In this document: positions 33,169 to 41,319 of the stretch, one piece after another | Position numbering within the stretch: the stretch's first letter is position 1 | How the letters are laid out: each line of letters begins with the position of its first letter | NCBI RefSeq assembly: GCF_000972385.1 | Contig: NZ_JXTE01000007.1 | Coordinates: 62,001-126,000, forward strand | Source of the DNA: Streptomyces sp. WM6386 | GTDB lineage: Bacteria > Actinomycetota > Actinomycetes > Streptomycetales > Streptomycetaceae | Length of the DNA: 64,000 bases | Reading direction: 5' to 3' | The notes under the pieces: model-generated | Databases searched by the model: none | Seen by the model: the letters and a program-made list of their open reading frames with translations, nothing else | What the model was told of the DNA's origin: nothing | Translations under genes and position numbers: made by a program

Positions 33169-34209
33169 ATGGCCACGATGAAGTCGGTCCTCACCGCCAA
33201 GGACAAGGTCGACGTGCGCGGCGTCGAGCGCCCCGCCCCCGGCCCCACGGACGCGCTCGTCAGGATCCGCGCCTGCGGTATCTGCGGCACCGACACCTTC
33301 TTCCTCCATCTCGGCGGCATGCCGGCCGGCGCGGACGGCTCGATGCGGGCGATCCCGCTGGGCCACGAGCCCGCCGGCGAGATCGTCGAGGTCGGCGCCG
33401 AGGTCACCGACGTCAAGGTCGGCGACCGGGTCGTGGTGAACCCGCAGGGCGTGTCCTCCGGGATCATCGGCTGCGGCGGCGCGCACGGCGCCATGAGCGA
33501 GTACCTGCTGGTCGAGGGCGTCGAGACCGGCAAGAACGTCACGGTCTTCCCCGACACGGTCCCCTTCGAGGTCGCCTCGCTGAACGAGCCGATGGCGGTC
33601 GCCCGGCACGCCGTCAACCGCTCCGGGGCGATCCCCGCCGACAAGGTCGTCGTCTTCGGTGCCGGGCCCATCGGACTGGGCGCCGCCATCTGGCTGAAGC
33701 TGCGGGGCGTGGCGCACGTCGTGGTCGTCGACATCCTTCCCGAGCGCCTGGAGACGGCCCTGGCGGTCGGCGCCGACGCCGTCATCAACTCGGCCACGGA
33801 GAACGTCACCGAACGGCTGACGGAACTGCACGGCCAGGCCGCCAACGCCCTCGGCCAGCCCCGTCCCGGCACCGACATCTACTTCGACGCCGCCGGCGCC
33901 CCCGCCGTCTTCCAGGCCGTCGTCGACAACGCCAAGTGGCACGCCAAGCTGGTCATGGTCGCCGTACAGAAGAAGTCCGACGCCATCGACCTCGGCGGGA
34001 TGCTGCGCAGCGAGCTGACGCTGATCGCCTCGCAGGGCTATCCGACCGAGATCTTCGAGGTCACGCCCGAACTCGTCGAGCACCACGAGCGGTTCGCCCG
34101 GCTGATCAGCCACCGGGTGCCGTTCGGCGAGGTCGAGCGGGCCTTCGAGCTGGCACTGACGCCGGGGGCCGCGGAGAAGGTCGTCGTCACGTTCGACGAC
34201 GAGGCCTGA
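33169..34209 (+). CDS. Zinc-type medium-chain dehydrogenase (sorbitol/threonine dehydrogenase-like)
   Basis: The 346-residue MDR protein has the catalytic-zinc Cys in RACGICGTDTF and the His-Glu pair in LGHEPAGEIVEVG. The Rossmann motif is VVVFGAGPIGLGAA. The four-Cys structural-zinc loop of classical alcohol dehydrogenases is missing; NPQGVSSGIIGCGGAHGAMS stands in its place. It probably oxidises a polyol or sugar alcohol with NAD. Two in-frame ATGs (33169 and 33178) are close; the ribosome site is weak. It has no close operon partner. Confidence 0.82.
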   Translation: MATMKSVLTAKDKVDVRGVERPAPGPTDALVRIRACGICGTDTFFLHLGGMPAGADGSMRAIPLGHEPAGEIVEVGAEVTDVKVGDRVVVNPQGVSSGIIGCGGAHGAMSEYLLVEGVETGKNVTVFPDTVPFEVASLNEPMAVARHAVNRSGAIPADKVVVFGAGPIGLGAAIWLKLRGVAHVVVVDILPERLETALAVGADAVINSATENVTERLTELHGQAANALGQPRPGTDIYFDAAGAPAVFQAVVDNAKWHAKLVMVAVQKKSDAIDLGGMLRSELTLIASQGYPTEIFEVTPELVEHHERFARLISHRVPFGEVERAFELALTPGAAEKVVVTFDDEA

Positions 34210-34229
34210 ACGCTCCGTCGGTGACGCCG

Positions 34230-34345
34230 AAACAGGCCGTCGCCAATCGCGGCGCCGTCGTGGCTGGTCGCGCCCACGCTGCGGAGCCGCATAGGTGATG
34301 CGGCCCCGCCTCCCTTCGGGGCGCTTCGGCCGAACCGCGTAGACG
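34230..34345. repeat. Dispersed Streptomyces noncoding repeat
   Basis: The block CGTGGCTGGTCGCGCCCACG, then TGCGGAGCCGCA, then a short hairpin CCCCGCCTCCCTTCGGGG, resembles a noncoding repeat I recognise from intergenic regions of many Streptomyces genomes. It fills most of the gap between the dehydrogenase and the kinase, and may also act as a terminator. Confidence 0.5.
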
Positions 34346-34409
34346 GCCATCGGCTCATGGCGTTTCCGCCGACCGCGGGAACCCCGGGCCCGGACCGGAA
34401 CCCCACACC

Positions 34410-35561
34410 ATGATCGACCATCTCCAGCCCTCCGTCGGCTCCCGCCTCCGCCCTCTCGACACAGCCATGGCCGCCGCACTGTTCGCCTGCGCGATCCCCG
34501 GCAGCCTCGTCACCCTCCCCGGCCACGAGCTCCGGGTCTCCTGGTGGCCCGGAGTACTCCTGGCCGGCGTCGCGTGTCTCGCACTGCTCCGGCACCGCGG
34601 CCACCCCCGTACGACGGTCGCGGTGACCCTGGTCTGCGCCGCGGCCTCGGCCGCGCTGGGGTATCTCCTCACGGTTCTGCTGCTGGGGCCGCTGATGCTC
34701 GCGCTGTACTCGCTGGCCCTACGCACCGACCGCAGGACCGCCAACACCGCCGCCTGCGCGGCCATCACCGCCCTCGTGATCACCTCACTGATCGCCGGTC
34801 CCACCGACGAACCTCTGGTGCTCAAACTGCTCGGCCCCACCGCGTGGCTGCTGCTGCCCACCTCTCTCGGGACGGTGGCCCGTCTGCGCACCGCCTATCT
34901 CGACGCGGTGCGGGCCCGGGCCGAGGACGCGGAGCGGACCCGGGAGGAGGAGGCCCGGCGCCGGGTCGCCGAGGAGCGGGTCCGCATCGCCCGGGACCTG
35001 CACGACGTGGTCGCCCATCACCTCGTTCTCGCGAACCTCCAGGCCGGCGCGGTCGCCAGGCATCTGCCCGCGCGGCCCGAGGAGGCCGGGCGGCTGGCCC
35101 TCGACCTGAGCGGTACGACCGCGGCCGCGATGCGCGAACTCAAGGCGACGGTGGGCCTGTTGCGGCACACCGCCGACGCGAGCCCACCGGTCGGGCTCGC
35201 CCGGCTGCCCGATCTCGCCGCCTCGTTCCGGCACGCCGGCCTCACGGTGAACATCGTCAGCGAGGGCGAGCCGCAGCCGCTCCCCGCCGGTGCGGACCTC
35301 ACCGCGTACCGCATCGTGCAGGAGGCGCTCACCAACGTCACCAAGCACGCCGACACCCACTCGGCCGAGGTGCGGCTCACCTACTCCCCCGGGCTCCTCG
35401 GCATCACGGTCACCAATGAGGGCAGCGTCCCCGCCGCTGCGGCCCAGGGCGGATACGGCCTGCTCGGGATGGGCGAGCGTGCCCTTTCGGTCGGCGGCCG
35501 CGTCCGTGCGGGGCGTCGTCCGCAGGGCGGTTTCGAGGTCGTCGCCGAGCTGCCCGTATGA
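34410..35561 (+). CDS. NarL-type sensor histidine kinase, orphan
   Basis: The 383-residue protein has four to five N-terminal membrane segments (about residues 17-155), then a HisKA_3 dimerisation helix. The phospho-acceptor His is in RDLHDVVAHHL. The HATPase domain ends with GGYGLLGMGERALSVGG. Partners of this class are LuxR/NarL-type regulators, and none is encoded beside it. The gene lies between a dispersed repeat and the MarR-controlled exporter, whose operators begin 16 bp after its stop. The ATG at 34410 has no clear ribosome site. Confidence 0.85.
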   Translation: MIDHLQPSVGSRLRPLDTAMAAALFACAIPGSLVTLPGHELRVSWWPGVLLAGVACLALLRHRGHPRTTVAVTLVCAAASAALGYLLTVLLLGPLMLALYSLALRTDRRTANTAACAAITALVITSLIAGPTDEPLVLKLLGPTAWLLLPTSLGTVARLRTAYLDAVRARAEDAERTREEEARRRVAEERVRIARDLHDVVAHHLVLANLQAGAVARHLPARPEEAGRLALDLSGTTAAAMRELKATVGLLRHTADASPPVGLARLPDLAASFRHAGLTVNIVSEGEPQPLPAGADLTAYRIVQEALTNVTKHADTHSAEVRLTYSPGLLGITVTNEGSVPAAAAQGGYGLLGMGERALSVGGRVRAGRRPQGGFEVVAELPV

Positions 35562-35576
35562 CCCCCGAGCGCCAAC

Positions 35577-35621
35577 TTGCTTAAGTCAAGCAATACGCTT
35601 ATGGTTGAGTAACTCAAGCAA
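35577..35621 (+). promoter_or_regulatory. DHA2 exporter promoter with two MarR-type operators
   Basis: TTGCTT (35577-35582), a 17-nt spacer and TATGGT (35600-35605) form the promoter. Operator TTGCTTAAGTCAAGCAA (35577-35593) covers the -35. A second, weaker site TTGAGTAACTCAAGCAA (35605-35621) starts exactly 28 bp later and covers the initiation region. Confidence 0.82.
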
Positions 35622-35647
35622 TCCTTCCTGTTCACGGAGGCCCTGCC

Positions 35648-37129
35648 ATGTCCGACGCCCTTGCCCGACCCGCCGCAGCGGGGGCCGCCCCGTCGCGGTC
35701 CAACGCCGTCGTGGCGGTGCTGGCTTTCGCCGGGATCGTCGTCGCGCTGATGCAGACGCTCGTCATCCCGATCGTCCCCGAACTGCCGAAGCTTCTTGAC
35801 GCCTCGGCGTCGAACACCGCCTGGGCGGTCACCGCCACCCTGCTCGCGGCCGCCGTCGCCACCCCCGTGGTCGGCCGCCTCGGCGACATGTACGGCAAGC
35901 GCCGCATGCTCCTGGTCAGCATCGTCCTGCTGATCTCCGGCTCGGTCGTCTGCGCACTGGCCGACTCCGTGATCCCGATGATCGCCGGACGCGCCCTGCA
36001 GGGCCTGGCCGCCGGCGTCATCCCGCTCGGCATCAGCATCATGCGCGACGTACTGCCGGCCGAGCGGCTCGCCGGGTCCACCGCCATGATGAGCGCCTCG
36101 CTCGGTGTCGGCGGCGCCCTCGGCCTGCCCTCCGCCGCCTTCATCGCCGACAACTTCGACTGGCACATCCTCTTCTGGACCTCCGCCGTCCTGGGCGCCG
36201 TCTCCTTCCTGCTCGTGCTGCTGATGGTGCCCGAGTCCGACGTGCGGGCCGGCGGCCGCTTCGACCTGGTCGGTTCACTGGGCCTGTCCGCCGGACTGGT
36301 GACCCTGCTGCTGGCGGTCTCCAAGGGCGGCGACTGGGGCTGGACGTCCGCCGGCACCCTTGGTCTCGGCATTGGCTCGGTAGTGATCCTGCTCGCCTGG
36401 GGCCTCTACGAGCTGCGCAGCAGCGAGCCCCTGGTCGACCTGCGCACCACCGCCAAGCCCCAGGTGCTGTTCACCAACCTCGCCTCGATCGCGCTCGGCT
36501 TCTCGATGTTCGCGATGTCCCTGGTCCTGCCGCAGCTGCTCCAGCTCCCCGAAGCCACCGGCTACGGCCTGGGCAAGTCCATGCTCACCGTCGGCCTGGT
36601 CCTCGCCCCCCAGGGCCTCGTCATGATGGTGATGTCCGGCGTCTCCGCCGCCATCACCAAGGCCAAGGGCCCCAAGCTCACCCTGATGATCGGCGCCCTG
36701 ATCGTGGCCGCCGGCTACGGCCTCAACATCGTGCTCATGTCGGAGGTCTGGCACCTCGTCCTGGTCTCCTGCATCATCGGCGGCGGCATCGGCTTCACCT
36801 ACGGCGCCCTGCCCGCCCTGATCATGGGCGCGGTCGACCCCACCCAGACCGGTGCCGCCAACAGCCTCAACACCCTGATGCGCTCCCTGGGCACCAGCTT
36901 CGCCAGCGCCATCGCCGGTGTCATCCTCGCCCAGATGACCACCGACTTCGGCGGCTACGCACTGCCCTCGGAGAACGGCTTCAAGGTCATCATGGCCCTC
37001 GGCGCCGGAGCAGCCCTCCTCGCCTTCCTCATCGCCACCTTCATCCCGGCGAAGCGCGCCGCTGCCCCGGCAAAGACGCCGCAGGACAGCCCGAGCGAGA
37101 CGGCGGAGGTCACGGGCGCCAAGGCCTGA
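35648..37129 (+). CDS. MFS exporter, DHA2 (EmrB/QacA) family, MarR-controlled
   Basis: The 493-residue protein has about 14 membrane helices. It carries motif A GRLGDMYGKRRML and the antiporter block SASLGVGGALGLPSAAFIAD. It probably exports toxic compounds with protons. ACGGAGG lies 5 nt before ATG 35648. Two MarR-type operators cover its promoter, and the cognate repressor gene is probably the one at 32312-32803, 3 kb away. Its 3' end is followed by a strong terminator. Confidence 0.9.
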   Translation: MSDALARPAAAGAAPSRSNAVVAVLAFAGIVVALMQTLVIPIVPELPKLLDASASNTAWAVTATLLAAAVATPVVGRLGDMYGKRRMLLVSIVLLISGSVVCALADSVIPMIAGRALQGLAAGVIPLGISIMRDVLPAERLAGSTAMMSASLGVGGALGLPSAAFIADNFDWHILFWTSAVLGAVSFLLVLLMVPESDVRAGGRFDLVGSLGLSAGLVTLLLAVSKGGDWGWTSAGTLGLGIGSVVILLAWGLYELRSSEPLVDLRTTAKPQVLFTNLASIALGFSMFAMSLVLPQLLQLPEATGYGLGKSMLTVGLVLAPQGLVMMVMSGVSAAITKAKGPKLTLMIGALIVAAGYGLNIVLMSEVWHLVLVSCIIGGGIGFTYGALPALIMGAVDPTQTGAANSLNTLMRSLGTSFASAIAGVILAQMTTDFGGYALPSENGFKVIMALGAGAALLAFLIATFIPAKRAAAPAKTPQDSPSETAEVTGAKA

Positions 37130-37146
37130 GACACGTCGACACCCCC

Positions 37147-37183
37147 GGTCCGCCCTCGGAGTTCCGTACTCCGGGGGCGGACC
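37147..37183. terminator. Bidirectional terminator after the DHA2 exporter
   Basis: GGTCCGCCC-T-CGGAG (from 37147) pairs with CTCCG-G-GGGCGGACC (to 37183) around TTCCGTA. It separates the convergent exporter and maleylacetate reductase genes. Confidence 0.82.
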
Positions 37184-37192
37184 CGTGTTCGT

Positions 37193-38260
37193 CTACGACG
37201 GTCGGGGCGGTCCGCCCTCGTACGCCGCCCGCAGCACCGCCAGCGCCCCGTCCGCCGTGACCTCCCTGGGGTTGGCGTACGCCTGGCCCGCCGCCTGCTC
37301 GGCCGCCACCGCCAAGTCGGCCTCCTTCAGGCCGAGTTCGGCGAGGGACCGCGGAGCGCCGAGGCTGCCGGCCAGCTGCCACAGGGCTGTCGGGGCCTCG
37401 TCCGCGTCCAGGGCTCGGGCCACGGCGGCCACCGCGTCCGGGACCGCGGGCGCGTTGTACGCGAGGACGTGCGGAAGGACCACCGTGTGGGTCTCCGAGT
37501 GCGGCAGGCCGAAGGTGCCGCCGAGGACGTGGCACAGCTTGTGGTGCAGACCCATCGTGGTGGCGCCCAGGCAGGAGCCACAGAGCCAGGCGCCGTACAG
37601 GGCACGGCCGCGGGCGTCCAGGGAGGCCGGCTCACCGGCCACGTCGGGCAGGGCCCGGGCCATCGCCCGTACACCCTCCTCGGCCATCAGCGCGATCAGG
37701 GGCGAGGCGTCCGGGGCGTACAGCGCCTCGACGCCGTGCGCGAGGGCGTTGACGCCGCTGGTCACGGAGAGCGGTACGGGGAGGGAGAGGGTCAGTTCGG
37801 GGTCGTAGACGATGCTGCGGGGCAGGACGGACGGGTCGCGGCCGGTGCGTTTGGCGCCGTGTTCGGTCAGACCCCAGACGGGGGTCGCCTCGGAGCCGGA
37901 GTACGTGGTGGGTACGGCGATCAGCGGCAGGCCGGTGCGCAGGGCGATCGCCTTGCCGAGGCCGATGGACGAGCCGCCGCCGACCGCGACGCACCCGTCG
38001 GCTCCGGCGTCCCGTGCCGCCTCGACGGCCCGGTCGGCGACCTCCACGGGGACGTGCATCCGGGCCCCGGTGTGCAGTCCCGCACAGGCCGGGCCGAGGG
38101 CGCCGGCGACCGTCTGGGCCGTGTCCGCACCGCGTGTGCCGGAGACGACCAACAGCCGCCGCAGGCCGAGGCGTCGGGCCTCGTCAGGGATCGCCGTCGT
38201 GGCGGCGCCGGGGCGCAGGACGACCCTCGTGGGCGGGGACTCGTGGACGAACTCCGTCAT
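37193..38260 (-). CDS. Maleylacetate reductase
   Basis: The 355-residue iron-type alcohol dehydrogenase family protein has the nucleotide-binding block GCVAVGGGSSIGLGKAIA, PTTYSGSEATPVWGLTE and the metal-binding GLPHSETHTVVLPHVLAYN. Maleylacetate reductases turn maleylacetate into 3-oxoadipate. The ATG at 38260 overlaps the hydroxyquinol dioxygenase stop (ATGA), so the two enzymes act in sequence and are translationally coupled. Further in-frame sequence upstream belongs to the dioxygenase in another frame and is not part of this gene. Confidence 0.92.
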   Translation of the reverse strand: MTEFVHESPPTRVVLRPGAATTAIPDEARRLGLRRLLVVSGTRGADTAQTVAGALGPACAGLHTGARMHVPVEVADRAVEAARDAGADGCVAVGGGSSIGLGKAIALRTGLPLIAVPTTYSGSEATPVWGLTEHGAKRTGRDPSVLPRSIVYDPELTLSLPVPLSVTSGVNALAHGVEALYAPDASPLIALMAEEGVRAMARALPDVAGEPASLDARGRALYGAWLCGSCLGATTMGLHHKLCHVLGGTFGLPHSETHTVVLPHVLAYNAPAVPDAVAAVARALDADEAPTALWQLAGSLGAPRSLAELGLKEADLAVAAEQAAGQAYANPREVTADGALAVLRAAYEGGPPRPS

Positions 38261-39099
38261 GAGCGCTCCAGTACGAGGTCCACGCGCGCGTGCCGGAAGG
38301 GGTTCGGGACGCCGAACTCCTTGGCCAGGGAAGGGTCGTCGGTCGGGGTGAAGGCGCGGACGAGGCTCTGTTTGACGGCGAACACCGCGTCGGAAGCCAG
38401 ATAGGGGTCGCCGGCCACGAAGATGTGCGTGGTGACGGGGGCGTGTCCGTCGGCCGAGGCGATGAAGTGGATGTGTGCGGGGCGGTAGGGGTGACGGCCG
38501 GTGGCGCGCAGGAGGTCGCCGACCGGGCCGTCCGTGGGGATGGGGTACGAGCTGGGCACACAGGTGCGGAAGCGGAAGCCGCCCTCGGCGTCCGTGGTGA
38601 ACAGGCCGCGGCCGTTGCCCGGCGGCTGGATCTCGGGCTGCTGGACGTCGTAGTAGCCCTGGCCGTTCGCCTGCCAGACGTCGACCGCCGCGCCGGGCAG
38701 CGGAGTTCCGTCCGTCGAGAGCACCCGGCCGCTCACCACGCACGGCTCGCCGCCGCCCATGAGATCGATGTCCGCTCCGAGTTCACGCGCCGGCGACTCG
38801 GTCATGTGGAACGGGCCCAGGACCGTGCTCTCGGTGCCGTGACCGTCGCTGTGGATCGTCTCGACCAGCATCGACAGTCCCAGCACGTCCGACAGGAGGA
38901 TGAACTCCTGCCGGGTGTCCGTGCAGGACTGTCCGGTCGCCGTGAGGAAGCGGATCGCGGCTTCCCACTCGTCCTGGGTGAGCCGGGTCTCGTGCGCGAA
39001 GGCGTGCAGATGGCGGACGAGGGCCGTGAGCAGTTCGCGGAGGCGGGGGTCGGCCGTGGCGTGCAGGCTGTGGATCGCCTCGTCGGTGACGTCGGTCAT
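38257..39099 (-). CDS. Hydroxyquinol 1,2-dioxygenase (intradiol)
   Basis: The 280-residue protein is an intradiol dioxygenase. It has an N-terminal helical linker domain (about residues 20-100) and a beta-sandwich catalytic domain with Fe(III) ligands Tyr (QGYYDVQ), Tyr and His (GRHPYRPAHIHF). The LGPFHMTESP block is typical of hydroxyquinol enzymes. It opens 1,2,4-trihydroxybenzene to maleylacetate, the substrate of the next gene. This is the lower resorcinol pathway; no upstream hydroxylase is in the window. ATG 39099 has AAGGA 6-7 nt upstream. Confidence 0.9.
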   Translation of the reverse strand: MTDVTDEAIHSLHATADPRLRELLTALVRHLHAFAHETRLTQDEWEAAIRFLTATGQSCTDTRQEFILLSDVLGLSMLVETIHSDGHGTESTVLGPFHMTESPARELGADIDLMGGGEPCVVSGRVLSTDGTPLPGAAVDVWQANGQGYYDVQQPEIQPPGNGRGLFTTDAEGGFRFRTCVPSSYPIPTDGPVGDLLRATGRHPYRPAHIHFIASADGHAPVTTHIFVAGDPYLASDAVFAVKQSLVRAFTPTDDPSLAKEFGVPNPFRHARVDLVLERS

Positions 39100-39226
39100 G
39101 TCGGGTCCTTCCCCGGTGCGCCGGTCGGCCGAACCGGACGACCAGGCGCACATTCTGGTCCCGGTCCTCGGACACGAGGTCCCGCACCACTTTGCCCGTC
39201 CCCCTGGGCGCCGACCCTGCGCGGCC

Positions 39227-39742
39227 TCACTTGATGACCGCGTTGGCCACCACGACGCCCACGCCGAGCAGCGCGTCCACGAGGCCGATCAGCAGGGCGT
39301 AGGGCCAGGAGCGGTGCGACCAGCGGGCCGTCACGACGCCCAGGGTGAACAGCAGGGCGATGTTCAGGGTGAACGCCGGGTACTCCACGCCCTTCGCGGG
39401 CCACCAGCCCCAGCCCGCGCCCGCCAGGATGAAGACCGTGGGCAGGACCGCTGTGACCAGGGGCCACTCGTTGATGAGGGTGCGCACGGCGTCGCCGCGG
39501 TGGTGCGGGGCGCGTTCCGCGATGTAGTGGGCGTACCCGTGGGCGAGGGCGGAAGCCAGGGCCGTGACCACGAGCCAGACCGCGTCGTAACGGCGGGTCT
39601 CCCGGTCGGTGTGGCCGTACTGGGTGAGCGCGGCGACCATCGAGCAGGCCAGGACCGCGCCGTAGACGCCGCCGAACAGGAGACTCTCGCGTGTGTCGTG
39701 CGCGTGCCGCTCGGACGCGGCAGCAGCCCGGGTGTCCGCCAT
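39227..39742 (-). CDS. Small integral membrane protein of unknown function
   Basis: The 171-residue protein has about five hydrophobic segments, beginning LLFGGVYGAVLACSMVAALT and ending ALLIGLVDALLGVGVVVANA. I chose ATG 39742, next to GGAGG (spacing is tight); a longer frame to 39838 has no support. No family is recognised. It is divergent from the cupin gene and separated from the hydroxyquinol operon by about 130 bp. Confidence 0.7.
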   Translation of the reverse strand: MADTRAAAASERHAHDTRESLLFGGVYGAVLACSMVAALTQYGHTDRETRRYDAVWLVVTALASALAHGYAHYIAERAPHHRGDAVRTLINEWPLVTAVLPTVFILAGAGWGWWPAKGVEYPAFTLNIALLFTLGVVTARWSHRSWPYALLIGLVDALLGVGVVVANAVIK

Positions 39743-39873
39743 GCCCTCCACGATCACCCGGGTGCGGGCACCCCGCCAGTCCGCTCGACCCTGACGCAGT
39801 GTCCTCCTACCTGGGCGGATACCCCACATCGTGTCCACGGCCGCGACCGGTTCCGCGCGGCTAGGGTCCTCCC

Positions 39874-40218
39874 ATGACCCACAGTTTCGTTGTCCACATC
39901 CCTGACGCCGAGCTCGAACCCGAGCCCCTCGCCCTGGAGCAGATCGTCTCCGGCACGCCCGAGGTGACCGGGAAGGTGGTCTGGGAGTCGCAGGACGGCA
40001 GGCAGATCCGGGGGATCTGGCAGATCACGCCCGGGGTGGTCACCGACGTCGAGGCGGACGAGCTGTTCGTGGTGATCAGCGGCTCGGCGACCGTCGAGGT
40101 CGAGGGCGGTCCGACGCTGAAGGTGGGGCCGGGCGACATGGCCGTGCTGCGGGAGGGTGACCGTACGACGTGGACGGTGCACGAGACGCTGCGGAAGGCG
40201 TACTCGATCAATCTGTAG
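39874..40218 (+). CDS. Cupin domain protein (EutQ/DUF861-like)
   Basis: The 114-residue protein is a single cupin barrel with GIWQITPGVVTDVEADELFV and GSATVEVEGGPTLKVGPGDM as the two cupin motifs. The metal-binding His of motif 1 is not obvious, so it may bind a ligand rather than catalyse. TAGGGT at 39862-39867 ends 6 nt before the ATG, so the mRNA is probably leaderless. Its 3' end overlaps the convergent LacI gene by 11 bp. Confidence 0.82.
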   Translation: MTHSFVVHIPDAELEPEPLALEQIVSGTPEVTGKVVWESQDGRQIRGIWQITPGVVTDVEADELFVVISGSATVEVEGGPTLKVGPGDMAVLREGDRTTWTVHETLRKAYSINL

Positions 40219-41209
40219 GCGGTGGCGCCCCCGTCGTGCCCCGGACCTCCAGCGTGGGCGCCGCCAGCTGCACCCGCCCCGCTCCCCCGCCGCCCTCGAA
40301 GCGGTCCAGCAGGCAGCGGGCCGCGCGGCGGCCGACCTCGTGGTTGGCGCTGTCGACGGTGGTGAGCCAGACGTGGCGCAGGCTCGCGATACGGGTGTTG
40401 TCGTAGCCGACGACGGACAGGTCGCGCGGGACGCGCAGGCCCAGTTCCTCGGCCGCCGACAGGACACCGACCGAGGCGATGTCGTTGACGGCGAAGACGG
40501 CGGTGGGCCGGTCGGGGCGGCTCAGCAGCCGGACGGTGGTGCGGTAGCCGCCCTCCTCCGTCATGTCACTGACCTCCACCACCCCCGCCAGGCCGTGCGC
40601 CCGCATCGTCGCCTCGAAGCTGCGCCGGCGCAGCTCGCCGACGGCGCCGTAGCCCGCGATGTGCGCGATGCGTCGGTGGCCCAGCCCGATGAGGTGCTCG
40701 GTGACCAGACGGGCGCCCTGTTCGTCGTCGTTGGCGACCATGTCCACGCCCGGCAGGACCGGCTCACGGGCACCCGCGACGACGACCGGGATGCGCTCGG
40801 CGATCGCTCCGAGCGCGGCCGGGTCGGGCAGGGTGCCGATGACGACCAGGCCGTCGGCGCGCAGGTCGAGGAAGGGGCCGGTCACGTCCTGGCCGATGCG
40901 GCGGTTGAGGCGGGTGTCGGCCATCAGCATGTGCAGGCCGTTGTCGTGCAGCAGTGAGTTGAGGCCGTCGAGCAGGTCGACGAACCAGGGGTTGCGCAGG
41001 TCGTTGAGGAGTACGCCGACGGTGCGGGTGCGCTGCTCGCTGAGGCTGCGGGCGGCGGCGTTGGGGCGGTAGCCGAGCTCCTCCATGGCTCGCGTCACCG
41101 CCTCGCGCTTCTCGGGGCGCACCTGTTCGGAGCCGCGCAGCACGAGGGAGACCAGGGACTTGGAGACGCCGGCGCGGTCGGCGACGTCGCGGATCGTCGG
41201 AGGTCTCAT
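40208..41209 (-). CDS. LacI family repressor, divergent from a Gfo/Idh dehydrogenase
   Basis: The 333-residue protein has the LacI helix-turn-helix TIRDVADRAGVSKSLVSLVL at residues 5-24, the hinge YRPNAAARSLSEQRT and a periplasmic-binding-type sugar-sensing domain. It most likely represses the divergent dehydrogenase gene through the two TGGACC-NN-TCCA palindromes in the intergenic region. The inducer is probably a sugar or polyol but cannot be told. Confidence 0.92.
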   Translation of the reverse strand: MRPPTIRDVADRAGVSKSLVSLVLRGSEQVRPEKREAVTRAMEELGYRPNAAARSLSEQRTRTVGVLLNDLRNPWFVDLLDGLNSLLHDNGLHMLMADTRLNRRIGQDVTGPFLDLRADGLVVIGTLPDPAALGAIAERIPVVVAGAREPVLPGVDMVANDDEQGARLVTEHLIGLGHRRIAHIAGYGAVGELRRRSFEATMRAHGLAGVVEVSDMTEEGGYRTTVRLLSRPDRPTAVFAVNDIASVGVLSAAEELGLRVPRDLSVVGYDNTRIASLRHVWLTTVDSANHEVGRRAARCLLDRFEGGGGAGRVQLAAPTLEVRGTTGAPPPTD

Positions 41210-41213
41210 GGTA

Positions 41214-41306
41214 TGGACCGTTCCATGAGGTCCATTGTCCTGTCAAAGGGTTGACACCTTGGAGAATGCGACTCAGGGTGGCCTGGACAGATTGTGGACC
41301 GGTCCA
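41214..41306. promoter_or_regulatory. Two LacI operators around a dehydrogenase promoter
   Basis: TGGACCGTTCCA (41214-41225) and the perfect palindrome TGGACCGGTCCA (41295-41306) flank the promoter TTGACA (41251-41256), 17 nt, CAGGGT (41274-41279). Operator 2 lies just after the expected start of transcription and operator 1 lies 5 bp before the LacI start codon. Confidence 0.82.
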
Positions 41307-41319
41307 AAGAGGGGCTGTC

